Assembly: GCA_026710655.1 (NCBI GenBank)
Contig: JAPOQN010000016.1
Location: 62,001 to 126,000, forward strand
Origin: Chloroflexota bacterium
Lineage (GTDB): Bacteria; Chloroflexota; Dehalococcoidia; Tepidiformales; Tepidiformaceae
Direction: 5' to 3'
DNA: 64,000 nucleotides
Shown in pieces: positions 32,899-41,569 of the stretch. A program made the translations under genes and the position numbers. A model generated the notes under the pieces. The model worked only from the letters and a program-made list of their open reading frames with translations. It did no database searches and was not told the origin of the DNA. Numbering within the stretch: position 1 is the stretch's first letter; the number at the start of each line of letters is the position of its first letter.

Positions 32899-34116
32899 AT
32901 GCGAATCGCGCAGGTCTCCTACCACACCAACCCCGTGGCCCCGCTCGGCGGCCGGCAGACGGGCGGCATGAACGTGTACGTCCACGAGCTCTCACGAGAG
33001 CTCGCCCGGCGCGGCCACCAGGTCGACATCTTCACGCGACTCGACGGTGAACGGCCCGAGGTCACGGCGCTCGCCCCCAACCTGCGGCTCGTGCAGCTTC
33101 CGGCCGGTCCGCCGGCCCCGCTGGAGAAGGAGCTGCTGGCGCCCTTCGTGCCCGCCTTCGCCGCCGAGATGAGCCGCTTCGCCGCAGACGAGGGCCAGTC
33201 CTACGACCTCGTGCACAGCCACTACTGGCAGGGAATCGCCGCGGGCGAGCCCTTCGCCCGCGCCCAGGACGCCCCCCACCTGGTGATGTTCCACACCCTG
33301 GGCGAGGTCAAGAACCGCGCCCGCATCTCCGAAGAGGAGCCGGGCGAACGCATCCGTCGCGAACGCGAGCTGGCCGCCACCGCCGACGCCATCATCTCCG
33401 CCTGCGCCCACGAGCACGACCTGCTCGCCCGCTACTACGACGCCGACCCCGCCCGCATGGTCAGCATCCCCTGCGGCATCGATACCGACCTCTTCCGCCC
33501 CCGCGACCGCGAGGAAAGCCGTCGCGCGCTCGGGATCGAGCAGGATCGCCCGGTGCTGCTCTGGGTGGGCCGCCTGGAGAAGCTGAAGGGCGTCGACATC
33601 CTCATCGATGCGGTCGCGCAGCTGGAGGACCCGGAGGTGCTCCTGTTGGTCGTCGGGGGCGAGCACGGCCACGAGCTGCGCGGCGAGCTGGAGGAGCAGG
33701 CCCGCGCGGCCGGTCTTGCCGGAAGCGTGCGCTTCACCGGCGCCGTGCCCCACGAAGACCTTCCCGACTGGTACAGCGCCGCCGACGTCTGCGTCGTGCC
33801 GAGCTACTACGAGAGCTTCGGGTTGGTGGCGGTCGAAGCGATGGCCTGCGGAACGCCCGTCGTCGCCTCGCGCGTCGGCGGGCTCGTCTCGACCGTGACC
33901 GACGGCGTCAACGGCTTCCTCATCCCCTGGCGCTGCCCCGAGCCCTTCGCGGAGAAGCTCGAGGTGCTCATCCGCAACCCCGAGCTGCGCGCCAACTTCG
34001 CCCGCTCCGCGCGCGACTCCGTGCAGCGCTTCCGCTGGGACGAGGTCGGCCGCGGCATGGACGAGCTGTACGGGGACGTCATCGCCGCCCACGCCAGGAA
34101 GGAGCCGGTCGCATGA
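32899..34116 (+). CDS. GT4 glycosyltransferase, MshA-like
   Basis: A 405-residue GT-B retaining glycosyltransferase. Acceptor side: GGRQTGGMNVYVHELSRELARRGHQVDIFTR and VHSHYWQG, patterns of MshA (mycothiol) and sucrose-phosphate-synthase-like enzymes. Donor side: LLWVGRLEKLKGVDILI, then ESFGLVAVEAMACGTPVVAS (the EX7E motif). ATG 32899 follows a TACGCT (32881–32886) by 12 bases. It overlaps the PIG-L deacetylase gene by 4 bases, the gene pair found in thiol (MshA/B, BshA/B) and glycolipid pathways. Confidence 0.88.
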   Translation: MRIAQVSYHTNPVAPLGGRQTGGMNVYVHELSRELARRGHQVDIFTRLDGERPEVTALAPNLRLVQLPAGPPAPLEKELLAPFVPAFAAEMSRFAADEGQSYDLVHSHYWQGIAAGEPFARAQDAPHLVMFHTLGEVKNRARISEEEPGERIRRERELAATADAIISACAHEHDLLARYYDADPARMVSIPCGIDTDLFRPRDREESRRALGIEQDRPVLLWVGRLEKLKGVDILIDAVAQLEDPEVLLLVVGGEHGHELRGELEEQARAAGLAGSVRFTGAVPHEDLPDWYSAADVCVVPSYYESFGLVAVEAMACGTPVVASRVGGLVSTVTDGVNGFLIPWRCPEPFAEKLEVLIRNPELRANFARSARDSVQRFRWDEVGRGMDELYGDVIAAHARKEPVA

Positions 34117-34925
34117 GTCTCGGAGACGCCCTCCGCTCCGTGGGACGCTGGTTCGCCGGCGGCGAGCCCGAGCCGGAAACCGACCCCAACGCACTCGGGA
34201 CGCCCGCCCGCGCGATGGTCGTGATGGCCCACCCCGACGACGCCGAGTTCGTCTGCGGCGGTACCGTGGCGAAGTGGTGCGCCGAAGGCGCCGAGGTCGT
34301 CTACGTGGTCGTGACGGGCGGAGACAAGGGCACGCACGATCCCGAGATGCACCCGGAGAAGCTGGCCGCCATCCGCGAGGAGGAGCAGCGCGCCGCCTGC
34401 CGCTCGCTCGGGGTGAAGGAGTGCGTCTTCCTCGGCCATCCCGACGGCCACACCATCGACGAGGAGGAGCTGCGCGGCCAGATCGTGCGCCTCATGCGCA
34501 TCCACCGCCCCGACGTGATCGTGACCTGGGACGCCTTCCGCCGCGGCTTCAACCACCGCGACCACCGCAACGTCGGCGTCCTAACCGCCGATGCGGTCTA
34601 CCCGCTCGTGCGCGACCGGCTCTACTACCCGCGCGACGAGGAGGACGGCCTCCCCTCGCACCAGGTCAACGAGGTGCTCTTCGCCGGCAGCGAGGACGCC
34701 GACTACACCGTCGATGTGTCGGACCACTGGGAGACGCGCCTCGAAGCGGTGCTCTGCCACACCAGCCAGATCGGCGGTCGCACGCGCGAGGACTTTCTGC
34801 GGATGCGCGAGGAGATGATCGCGCGCCAGGGTCATGCCCGCATGGAGGAGCGCTTCCGTCGCTGGTCGATCCGTCGCTCCCCACCCCCGCCCCGCGAAGC
34901 CGCCAACCCCCAACCGCGGAGCTAG
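34113..34925 (+). CDS. PIG-L/LmbE-family zinc deacetylase
   Basis: 270 residues. The zinc motif MAHPDDAEFVCGGT (~44–57) and the distal FNHRDHRNVG (~148–157) supply metal His/Asp. The fold removes N-acetyl from GlcNAc-type glycosides (MshB, BshB, PIG-L). Direct overlap with the MshA-like glycosyltransferase suggests it acts on that enzyme's product. The N-terminal ~30 residues are an extra acidic lead. No MshC/MshD or BshC partner is in the window. Confidence 0.9.
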   Translation: MSLGDALRSVGRWFAGGEPEPETDPNALGTPARAMVVMAHPDDAEFVCGGTVAKWCAEGAEVVYVVVTGGDKGTHDPEMHPEKLAAIREEEQRAACRSLGVKECVFLGHPDGHTIDEEELRGQIVRLMRIHRPDVIVTWDAFRRGFNHRDHRNVGVLTADAVYPLVRDRLYYPRDEEDGLPSHQVNEVLFAGSEDADYTVDVSDHWETRLEAVLCHTSQIGGRTREDFLRMREEMIARQGHARMEERFRRWSIRRSPPPPREAANPQPRS

Positions 34926-34959
34926 CCCGCCCGCTCGACAAGCCTATGGAGGAAGCCCC

Positions 34960-35997
34960 ATGAAGGCGCCCTTGCCGGTCCTTCTCCTGGGCCTTCTTGG
35001 GCTGGCGCTGTCGCTGGCGGGCGTGGTGGTGCCTCTGACAGAGGTCACCCTCGAAAGCGCGGTCACCCCCGGAGATGGGCTCTCTGTCCTCAAGCCCGCC
35101 TACTACCACGACGTGTTCTCGCAGGCCCTCCCCCTCGACGAGAACTGGCCGGTCGCACACGGCAAGTGGGTGTTCGCGTTCGCCCTCAGCGCCGTCCCCT
35201 GCCTCCTGCTTGTGTTGCTGTGGCGGTCGCGGTGGGCGGCCGTTCCCCTCCTGGCCAACGCGGTGGCGTTGATGGCCGCTTACGTTGTGGTGGACCCCGC
35301 CAACCAGATCGTGAGTGACGGGCTCGTCCGGGCGGGGGTCAGCCAGCCAGTCGTGTCCGTGAGCAGTACAGCCATGCTCATCCCTGCCGGCTCTGTGTTC
35401 CTGGGGCTCGCGGCCCTGGCCATGCTCGCCCGCGGACGGCGCCCACCCGGCCCCCAGGAGCGGTCCAGCATCGCTCTTGGCGTCATGCTGGTCGGTGTTG
35501 CCATCGCCGTGAGCGGACTGTTTCTACCCCTTGCGTGTGCTGATGCCACGCAGCGCGGTCCGCCCCACACCATCAACGTGTGCGCCAGCTACTTCACCGA
35601 CGTAAGCGGCAGCATCTTCCCGGACAACTGGCCTGTTGAGAGTGGCCTGTGGGTCGTTGCCGCGACCGGTCTGGCCGTGCTGGCAGTGGCCGCATTCGCG
35701 GTGTTCCGGGAGCGGAGGTGGCTGTCCGCTCCCCTGGTGTTGGTGGCGACCGGACTGTTGATAGCCGCAGTGGTAGTGACCTGGCCGGATGACGATGGAG
35801 ACAGCGACACATCCGTCCCCGAAAACGCCTGGGGGCTCGCGGTCGTCCCTGTGGGCACAGTCATCGTCGCCAGCGGAGCAGCTCTCTGGCTTCTGCGGGA
35901 ATCGGCCTTCGACTACCAGGCCCTCATCGGAGGTCCTAGCCCGCCGCGAACCCCTCCGCCCCACCCCGCAGGTGGACCGCGCCCGCGTCGATGGTGA
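34960..35997 (+). CDS. Polytopic membrane protein with internal duplication
   Basis: 345 residues, about eight hydrophobic segments. Two halves match: N half LLLGLLGLALSLAGVVVPL … LDENWPVAHGKWVFAFAL; C half GVMLVGVAIAVSGLFLPL … FPDNWPVESGLWVVAATG. The extracellular motif N-W-P-V-x-x-G-x-W-V recurs in each, so the gene arose by tandem duplication. No family known. GGAGGAAG precedes ATG 34960. The last 62 bases overlap the purM 3' end on the other strand. Confidence 0.6.
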   Translation: MKAPLPVLLLGLLGLALSLAGVVVPLTEVTLESAVTPGDGLSVLKPAYYHDVFSQALPLDENWPVAHGKWVFAFALSAVPCLLLVLLWRSRWAAVPLLANAVALMAAYVVVDPANQIVSDGLVRAGVSQPVVSVSSTAMLIPAGSVFLGLAALAMLARGRRPPGPQERSSIALGVMLVGVAIAVSGLFLPLACADATQRGPPHTINVCASYFTDVSGSIFPDNWPVESGLWVVAATGLAVLAVAAFAVFRERRWLSAPLVLVATGLLIAAVVVTWPDDDGDSDTSVPENAWGLAVVPVGTVIVASGAALWLLRESAFDYQALIGGPSPPRTPPPHPAGGPRPRRW

Positions 35998-36997
35998 CCT
36001 TGCGGCCCGCCGAGGCGGTGGCCGTGCCCAGCCGCCAGCCCGCGATGCCGCAGGCCTCGCCCAGGGCGAGGGCGCGCTCGGCCTCCGCCTCCGGCACGAC
36101 CGCACAGAAGCCCGCGCCCATGTTGTATTCGGCGTACATGGTCGCGTCGTCGAGGCCGGCGAGGTGCTGGATGACATTGAAGATCGCCGGCACCGGCGGC
36201 AGCGTTTCGATGTCGAATCCCGCCTCCGCTTCGAGCCGTCGGAGGTTGAGGAAGCCGCCGCCCGTGACGTGGAACAGGGCGCGCACATCGAGCTCGCGCA
36301 GCAGGGCCATGGCCAGGTCGACGTACATGGCCGTCGGCTCCAGCAGCTCCTCGCCGAGCGTCCGCCCGAACTCCTCGATGTAGCGCCCCAGCTCCCAGCC
36401 CGCCTCGCGGAAGGTGCGGCGCGCCAGCGTGAGACCGTTGCTGTGGATGCCGGAGGAGGCGAAGCCGATGAGCGCGTCGCCGGGGGCAACGGCTGCGCCC
36501 GTGAGGATGCGGTCGGGCTCGACGAGCCCGGCGCAGGTACCGCCAAGGTCGAAGGCGCGCCCGGGGACCGCCCCGCGCAGCATCTCCGGGACGCGCGCCG
36601 TCTCCCCGCCGGGGATGGAGATGCGCGCGCGGCGTGCGCCCTCCCGCAGCCCCACGGCGATCTCCGCCAGGAACGCTTCGTCCATCTCCTCCACGAGCGC
36701 GCAGTCGACCATCGCGATGGGCTCCGCGCCCACGCAAACGATGTCGTTGGCGTTCATGGCGACGCAGTCGATGCCGGCGGTGTCGAACTTACCAAGCGCC
36801 TGGGCGACGAGCGCCTTCGTGCCAATCGTGTCCGTGGCCAGCGCGAGCGCCTGCGGCCCGCCCGTGTCGATGACGGTCGCGTAGTGGCCGAAGCCGAGGA
36901 GCGGTCGCGCCCGGCCCGAGAACGAGAACGTCTCGGCCAGCAGTTGCAGGCCCTGTGGGAGGGTGTCGGCGCCGGCGTCACCAGCGGTCTGGGTCAC
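35936..36997 (-). CDS. purM: Phosphoribosylformylglycinamidine cyclo-ligase
   Basis: 353 residues, AIR synthase of purine synthesis. The N-terminal ATP domain has FGHYATVIDTGGPQALALATDTIGTKA and DCVAMNANDIVCVGAEPIAMVD. The C-terminal half has LIGFASSGIHSNGLTLAR and FHVTGGGFLNL. GTG 36997 is leaderless (TAGCGT 37004–37009, 6 bases upstream). Divergent from amt. Confidence 0.95.
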   Translation of the reverse strand: MTQTAGDAGADTLPQGLQLLAETFSFSGRARPLLGFGHYATVIDTGGPQALALATDTIGTKALVAQALGKFDTAGIDCVAMNANDIVCVGAEPIAMVDCALVEEMDEAFLAEIAVGLREGARRARISIPGGETARVPEMLRGAVPGRAFDLGGTCAGLVEPDRILTGAAVAPGDALIGFASSGIHSNGLTLARRTFREAGWELGRYIEEFGRTLGEELLEPTAMYVDLAMALLRELDVRALFHVTGGGFLNLRRLEAEAGFDIETLPPVPAIFNVIQHLAGLDDATMYAEYNMGAGFCAVVPEAEAERALALGEACGIAGWRLGTATASAGRKVTIDAGAVHLRGGAEGFAAG

Positions 36998-37150
36998 GCC
37001 CGAACGCTACCACGTTCCCCCGTGGCGAGCCTGCAAAATGCGCACGCGAAACATGGTTGAAACACGAGGCCGTCAAGATACTCCGCACTCAAGCGGAGGC
37101 TGGCCCGCCACGCCCGAAGCAGGGCCTGCCGGGCTGCGCGGGGGGTTCGC

Positions 37151-38491
37151 GTGCCTGACTTTGAAATAGACGCCGGCAACACGGCCTGGATGCTCGCCGC
37201 ATCGGCCCTGGTGCTCTTGATGACGCCGGGGCTGGCGTTCTTCTACGGGGGACTCACCCGTAGCAAGAACGTCGTCGGCACCATCATGCATTCCTTCATT
37301 ACGATCGGCGTGGTAGGGGTGCTCTGGGTCGTGGTGGGCTACTCGCTCGCGTTCGGTCCCGACCAGGGGCTCGGCCTCATCGGCAATCTCGATCACTTTG
37401 GCCTGAAGGGCGTGGGTGTCGACTCCGGCTCGGGCGGCGTGCCCGACCTGCTCTTCATGGCCTTCCAGATGATGTTCGCCATCATCACGCCCGCGCTCAT
37501 CACGGGCGCCTTCGCCGAGCGCGCCCGCTTCGGGCCGTTCCTGCTCTTCATCGCCCTCTGGTCGCTCATCGTCTACGCGCCCATCGCCCACTGGGTGTTC
37601 GGCGTGAACGGCTGGCTCAACACCTTCTCGGGCGAGGGCGTCCCCGCCGATATCGGCATCAACGGCCTCGACTTCGCCGGTGGCCTCGCTATCCACGTGA
37701 ACGCGGGAGTGGCCGCGCTGGCGGCCGTCTTCGTGTTCAAGAAGCGCCGCGGCTACGGCGTCGAGCCCATGGAGCCGCACGACATCACGATGGTGGTGTT
37801 GGGCGCGGCCCTGCTCTGGTTCGGCTGGTTCGGCTTCAACGCCGGCAGCGCCGTTGGGGCGAGCGGCCAGGCGGTCTACGCCTTCGTCAACACGAACGTG
37901 GCCGCCGCCATGGCCGCCCTCACCTGGACGCTCATCAGCTGGAAGGTTGCCGGGAAACCGAGCGTGGTCGGAGCCGCCTCCGGCGCCGTCGCCGGACTCG
38001 TGGCGGTTACGCCCGCCTCCGGCTACGTCGAACCCATGGAGGCGCTCGCGATCGGCCTCGGCGCCGGGCTCTTCTGCTACTTCGCCGTCCGCCTGCGCCA
38101 GTACCTCCACTTCGACGACTCCCTCGACGTTGTCGCCGTGCACGGCGTCGGCGGCCTCTGGGGGGCGATCGCCACGGGCCTCTTCGCCACGGCCGTCGTG
38201 GGCGCGCCCGAGTTCCGCGAGGGCCTCATCCACGGCGAGTGGCGTCTCCTCTGGGACCAGCTCGTCGGCATCGGCGCGGTGAGCGCCTACTCCTTCATCG
38301 TCACCTTCGCCATCCTCAAGGTGCTCGACCTGACTATGGGCGTGCGCGTCTCCGAGGACGACGAGGAGGTCGGCCTCGACGTGACCCAGCACGGCGAACG
38401 CGCCTACCAGAGCGATGAAGCCGGCATCGCCATCCCGGTCGGTATCATCGAACCCCAGCAGGCCGCTGAGAGCGGCGGGAGCGAGTCATGA
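37151..38491 (+). CDS. amt: Ammonium transporter
   Basis: 446 residues, 11 TM helices as in AmtB. GLAFFYGGLTRSKNVVGTIMHSF, the conserved GGLAIHVNAGVAALAAVFVFKKR with the pore His, and VAVHGVGGLWGAIATG (second pore His). No cleavable signal. The acidic C-terminal tail (SEDDEEVGLDVTQHGERAY) is the PII-contact region. The stop overlaps glnB (ATGA), so both are made together. A hairpin CTCCGC/GCGGAG (37081–37098) lies in the leader. Confidence 0.96.
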   Translation: MPDFEIDAGNTAWMLAASALVLLMTPGLAFFYGGLTRSKNVVGTIMHSFITIGVVGVLWVVVGYSLAFGPDQGLGLIGNLDHFGLKGVGVDSGSGGVPDLLFMAFQMMFAIITPALITGAFAERARFGPFLLFIALWSLIVYAPIAHWVFGVNGWLNTFSGEGVPADIGINGLDFAGGLAIHVNAGVAALAAVFVFKKRRGYGVEPMEPHDITMVVLGAALLWFGWFGFNAGSAVGASGQAVYAFVNTNVAAAMAALTWTLISWKVAGKPSVVGAASGAVAGLVAVTPASGYVEPMEALAIGLGAGLFCYFAVRLRQYLHFDDSLDVVAVHGVGGLWGAIATGLFATAVVGAPEFREGLIHGEWRLLWDQLVGIGAVSAYSFIVTFAILKVLDLTMGVRVSEDDEEVGLDVTQHGERAYQSDEAGIAIPVGIIEPQQAAESGGSES

Positions 38492-38829
38492 AGAAGATCG
38501 AGGCCATCATCCGCCCGGAGCGCCTCCACGAGGTGAAGAGCGCCCTCGACGACCAGGGCATCCACGGCCTGAACATCATCTCCGTCACCGGGCGCGGCGC
38601 CCAGCGCGGCATCGCCCACCAGGGCCGTGGCGGCGAGACGATCGTCGTGGACCTGCTGCCCAAGATGAAGCTCGAGATGGTCGTCCAGGACGACGCCGTC
38701 GAGAACGCCATCAGCGCCATCATTGAGGCCGCCGGGACGGGCAATATCGGCGACGGCAAGATCTTCGTGATCCCCGTCGAGGAGGCGATCCGCGTGCGTA
38801 CGGGCGAACGGGGGGACGTCGCCCTCTGA
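38488..38829 (+). CDS. glnB: PII nitrogen-regulatory protein (GlnK type) without modifiable Tyr
   Basis: 113 residues with the ferredoxin-like PII fold: MKKIEAIIRPERLHEVKSAL, T-loop GRGAQRGIAHQGRGGETIVVDLLPK, B-loop AAGTGNIGDGKIFV. In E. coli numbering the uridylylation Tyr51 is Thr and Tyr46 is Gly; the cyanobacterial Ser49 is Gly. Covalent control on the T-loop is therefore unlikely, leaving ATP/ADP/2-oxoglutarate sensing. Linkage to amt predicts that it plugs the transporter. Confidence 0.95.
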   Translation: MKKIEAIIRPERLHEVKSALDDQGIHGLNIISVTGRGAQRGIAHQGRGGETIVVDLLPKMKLEMVVQDDAVENAISAIIEAAGTGNIGDGKIFVIPVEEAIRVRTGERGDVAL

Positions 38830-38860
38830 GCGCACGCGACATCCAGCCGTAACACGAACT

Positions 38861-38913
38861 TCATCGCCAGACCGCCCCCGGGCGTTGCTCGTACGGCCCC
38901 CGGCTGGCGATGA
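38861..38913 (+). promoter_or_regulatory. Long-stem hairpin in the glnA leader
   Basis: TCATCGCCAG (38861–38870) pairs perfectly with CTGGCGATGA (38904–38913) around a 33-base G/C-rich loop that can form inner pairs. It ends 66 bases before the glnA ATG. It does not match the glnA glutamine-riboswitch consensus I know. It may be an attenuator or the glnB terminator. Confidence 0.45.
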
Positions 38914-38979
38914 TCATTCCCGCATCCCTGCGCCCCTCGCGGGCGCGACAGCACCGACCAACCCAGAAGAGGTAATGCG

Positions 38980-40410
38980 ATGACGACCCCGGAAGATGTT
39001 CAACAGCTGATCGCCGACGAAGGCGTGCAGATCATCGATGTGAAGTTCACGGACCTGCTCGGCGCCTGGCAGCACTTCTCCGTCACCCCCAGTGAGTGGG
39101 ACACGGATACGTTCGAGGAAGGGCTCGGGTTCGACGGGTCCAGCATCCGCGGCTTCCAGGGCATCCAGCGTTCCGACATGATCCTCATCCCCGACCCCGA
39201 CACGGCGGTCCTCGACCCCTTCGCCCGCCACACCACCCTCAGCATCACGGCCGACATCAAGGATCCCGTGACCGCCGAGGGCTACCACAAGGACCCCCGC
39301 GCCGTCGCCCAGCGCGCCGAGGAGTACCTGAAGCTGACGGGCGTCGCCGACGAGTCCTACTGGGGTCCCGAGGCCGAGTTCTTCGTGTTCGACAGCGTCA
39401 GCTACGACTCCGAGCGCGACACGGCCTTCTACCGCGTCGACTCCGTTGAGGCAGCCTGGAACACCGGCATCGACATGGAGAGCGAGGGCGGTCCCAACCT
39501 CGGCTACAAGACCGAGCACAAGGAGGGCTACTTCCCCGTTCCCCCGCGCGACACCCTGCAGGACCTGCGCACCGAGATGGTCCTGAAGATGCAGGAGGTC
39601 GGCATCCAGGTGGAGATCCACCACCACGAGGTGGCCACCGCCGGCCAGTGCGAGATCGACATGCGCTACGCGCCCCTCGTGCAGATGGCCGACAACCTCC
39701 AGTGGTACAAGCACGTTGTCCGCAACGTGGCCCGTAACGCGGGCAAGACGGCCACCTTCATGCCCAAGCCCGTCTTCGAGGACAACGGCAATGGCATGCA
39801 TGTCCACCAGTCGCTCTGGAAGGACGGCACGAACCTCTTCTTCGACGAGAACGGCTACGGCCTCATCTCGGAGATGGCGCGCTACTACATCGGCGGCCTG
39901 ATCAAGCACGGCGCCGCCCTCATGGCCTTCTGCGCGCCCACGACGAACTCCTACAAGCGGCTCGTGCCCGGCTACGAGGCGCCCAACGTGCTCGTCTACA
40001 GCGCTCGCAACCGCAGCGCCGGCATCCGCATCCCGATGCTCTCTTCGAACCCCAAGTCGAAGCGGCTCGAGTTCCGCTCGCCGGACCCGACCTGCAACCC
40101 CTACCTCGGCTTCTCCGCCCTGCTCATGGCGGGGCTCGACGGCATCGCCAACCGCATCGACCCGGGTGACCCGGTCGACAACGTCGACCTCTTCGAGATC
40201 GACCCGCACGAACACGGCTACCCCGTGCTCCCCGGCTCCCTCGGCGGCGTCCTCGACGCGCTCGAGGCGGACCACGAGTTCCTGCTCCAGGGCGACGTCT
40301 TCGACGAGGACCTGATCCGCACCTGGATCGACTACAAGCGCGAGAACGAAGTGGCCGCGGTCGACATCCGCCCGCATCCGCACGAGTTCTCCCTCTACTT
40401 CGACGCCTAA
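38980..40410 (+). CDS. glnA: Glutamine synthetase, type I
   Basis: 476 residues, dodecameric GSI. Markers: [14 protein letters not shown] (N-terminal β-grasp), [19 protein letters not shown] (metal Glu), [24 protein letters not shown] (NxxHxHxS), [21 protein letters not shown]. The adenylylation segment NLYDLPPEE reads DLFEIDPHE here: Phe replaces Tyr397, so GlnE-type control should not work. Downstream a strong terminator. The last ~30 bases and the terminator recur degenerately at 43532–43628. Confidence 0.97.
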   Translation: MTTPEDVQQLIADEGVQIIDVKFTDLLGAWQHFSVTPSEWDTDTFEEGLGFDGSSIRGFQGIQRSDMILIPDPDTAVLDPFARHTTLSITADIKDPVTAEGYHKDPRAVAQRAEEYLKLTGVADESYWGPEAEFFVFDSVSYDSERDTAFYRVDSVEAAWNTGIDMESEGGPNLGYKTEHKEGYFPVPPRDTLQDLRTEMVLKMQEVGIQVEIHHHEVATAGQCEIDMRYAPLVQMADNLQWYKHVVRNVARNAGKTATFMPKPVFEDNGNGMHVHQSLWKDGTNLFFDENGYGLISEMARYYIGGLIKHGAALMAFCAPTTNSYKRLVPGYEAPNVLVYSARNRSAGIRIPMLSSNPKSKRLEFRSPDPTCNPYLGFSALLMAGLDGIANRIDPGDPVDNVDLFEIDPHEHGYPVLPGSLGGVLDALEADHEFLLQGDVFDEDLIRTWIDYKRENEVAAVDIRPHPHEFSLYFDA

Positions 40411-40437
40411 GCGGCCATCCCGCACCAGGCACAGCAC

Positions 40438-40475
40438 AAGGCGCCGGCCCCAGGGCCGGCGCCTTTGTCGGTTTG
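40438..40475 (+). terminator. glnA intrinsic terminator
   Basis: Stem AAGGCGCCGGCC/GGCCGGCGCCTT followed by TTTGTCGGTTTGTTT. Confidence 0.88.
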
Positions 40476-40499
40476 TTTCTGGAGCGAGGAGCCAGGCCC

Positions 40500-40505
40500 T
40501 AGACT
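40500..40505 (+). promoter_or_regulatory. −10 element of the antiporter gene
   Basis: TAGACT then GCCGGG then GTG 40512. It lies right after the glnA terminator, so the next gene is an independent, leaderless unit. Confidence 0.6.
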
Positions 40506-40511
40506 GCCGGG

Positions 40512-41474
40512 GTGGCGATCGACGCCGTCCTGACCGTTGTCGGGCTCGCCCTTCTCCTCGCCGGGGCGTGGCTGCTCGTGGGCTCCGCCTCGCGACTCGC
40601 CATGGCCTTCGGCATCTCGCCCCTGATCGTGGGTGCCACTGTCGTCGCCTTCGGCACCTCCGCCCCCGAGTTCGTCGTGGGGCTCGTCGCCGGCATCGAG
40701 GGCAAGGGCGACCTCGCAGTCGGCAGCGTCTTCGGCTCGAACATCACGAACGTCGCCCTCGTCCTCGGCATCGCCGCCGTCATCCGCCCCATGGACGTAC
40801 ACCCCCGCCTGCTGCGCTGGGAGATGCCCGTCCTGCTGGCGGCCACGGTCGCGGTCGCGGCCCTCGGCCTCACGGGCACGATCGGGCACGTCCCCGGCGC
40901 CCTCCTCTTCGTCGCCCTGCTCGCCTTCATCGGCCTCTCCCTCTGGCTGCAGCCGAACGCGGCCGAGACGCTCGCCGCCGACCACGTCCCCGAGCCCACG
41001 GGGAAGCTCACCCGCCGCGGGATGGCGGAGCAGTCGCTGCTCCTGGTCCTCGGCGTCGGTGGCCTCGCCCTCGGCTCCGACCTGGCAGTCAACGGCGCGA
41101 CGGGTATCGCCGGCCGCGCCGGCATCAGCGAGGTCGCCATCGGCGTCACGGTCGTCGCCATCGGCACGAGCCTGCCCGAGATCCTCACGACTGCCGTCGC
41201 CGCCATGCGTGGCAACCACGACATCGCCCTCGGCAACGTCGTCGGCTCGAACGTCTTCAACCTGCTCGGCGTCCTCGGCCTGACGGGGGCCGTCGCCACC
41301 TTGCCCATCGATGGGGCCCTCTACTACTTCGAGGTGCCCGCCCTGGCTGTCTCGACGATCGTGCTCCTGGCCCTCTCCTGGACAGACACGCGCATCACGC
41401 GCTGGGAGGGCGCCGTCCTCCTGGCCGCCTACGTGGCAATGGTCACCATCGTGCTCGTGCGGGGGTCGATGTAG
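40512..41474 (+). CDS. CaCA-family Na+(K+)/Ca2+ antiporter (YrbG-like)
   Basis: 320 residues, ten TM helices in two inverted halves. α1 repeat: GATVVAFGTSAPEFVVGL … GSVFGSNITNVALVLG. α2 repeat: GVTVVAIGTSLPEILTTA … GNVVGSNVFNLLGVLG. The paired G-T-S-x-P-E motifs hold the cation-binding Glu residues. The cytosolic loop between halves is short, as in bacterial YrbG. Inner-membrane cation exchanger; ion specificity not readable. Confidence 0.92.
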   Translation: MAIDAVLTVVGLALLLAGAWLLVGSASRLAMAFGISPLIVGATVVAFGTSAPEFVVGLVAGIEGKGDLAVGSVFGSNITNVALVLGIAAVIRPMDVHPRLLRWEMPVLLAATVAVAALGLTGTIGHVPGALLFVALLAFIGLSLWLQPNAAETLAADHVPEPTGKLTRRGMAEQSLLLVLGVGGLALGSDLAVNGATGIAGRAGISEVAIGVTVVAIGTSLPEILTTAVAAMRGNHDIALGNVVGSNVFNLLGVLGLTGAVATLPIDGALYYFEVPALAVSTIVLLALSWTDTRITRWEGAVLLAAYVAMVTIVLVRGSM

Positions 41475-41569
41475 GGGGTGGGTAGGGCCGGCCACGTTGC
41501 TTGACCACATGCAGGCCCTACGTGTCTGCTAAGAGTTGTGGGCCATCCCTCTCGCCATAGGTGTGAAGC
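41475..41569. other. Junction region before the TOPRIM gene
   Basis: No gene. G+C falls from here on. GGGCC…GGCCC words recur (CAGGCCCTAC, GTGGGCCATC), but no strong promoter hexamer is seen. Confidence 0.4.

Noticed and set aside
37040..37062. parS site near CGCGAAACATGGTTGAAACACG
   Set aside because: The GAAAC half-sites are in direct, not inverted, orientation.
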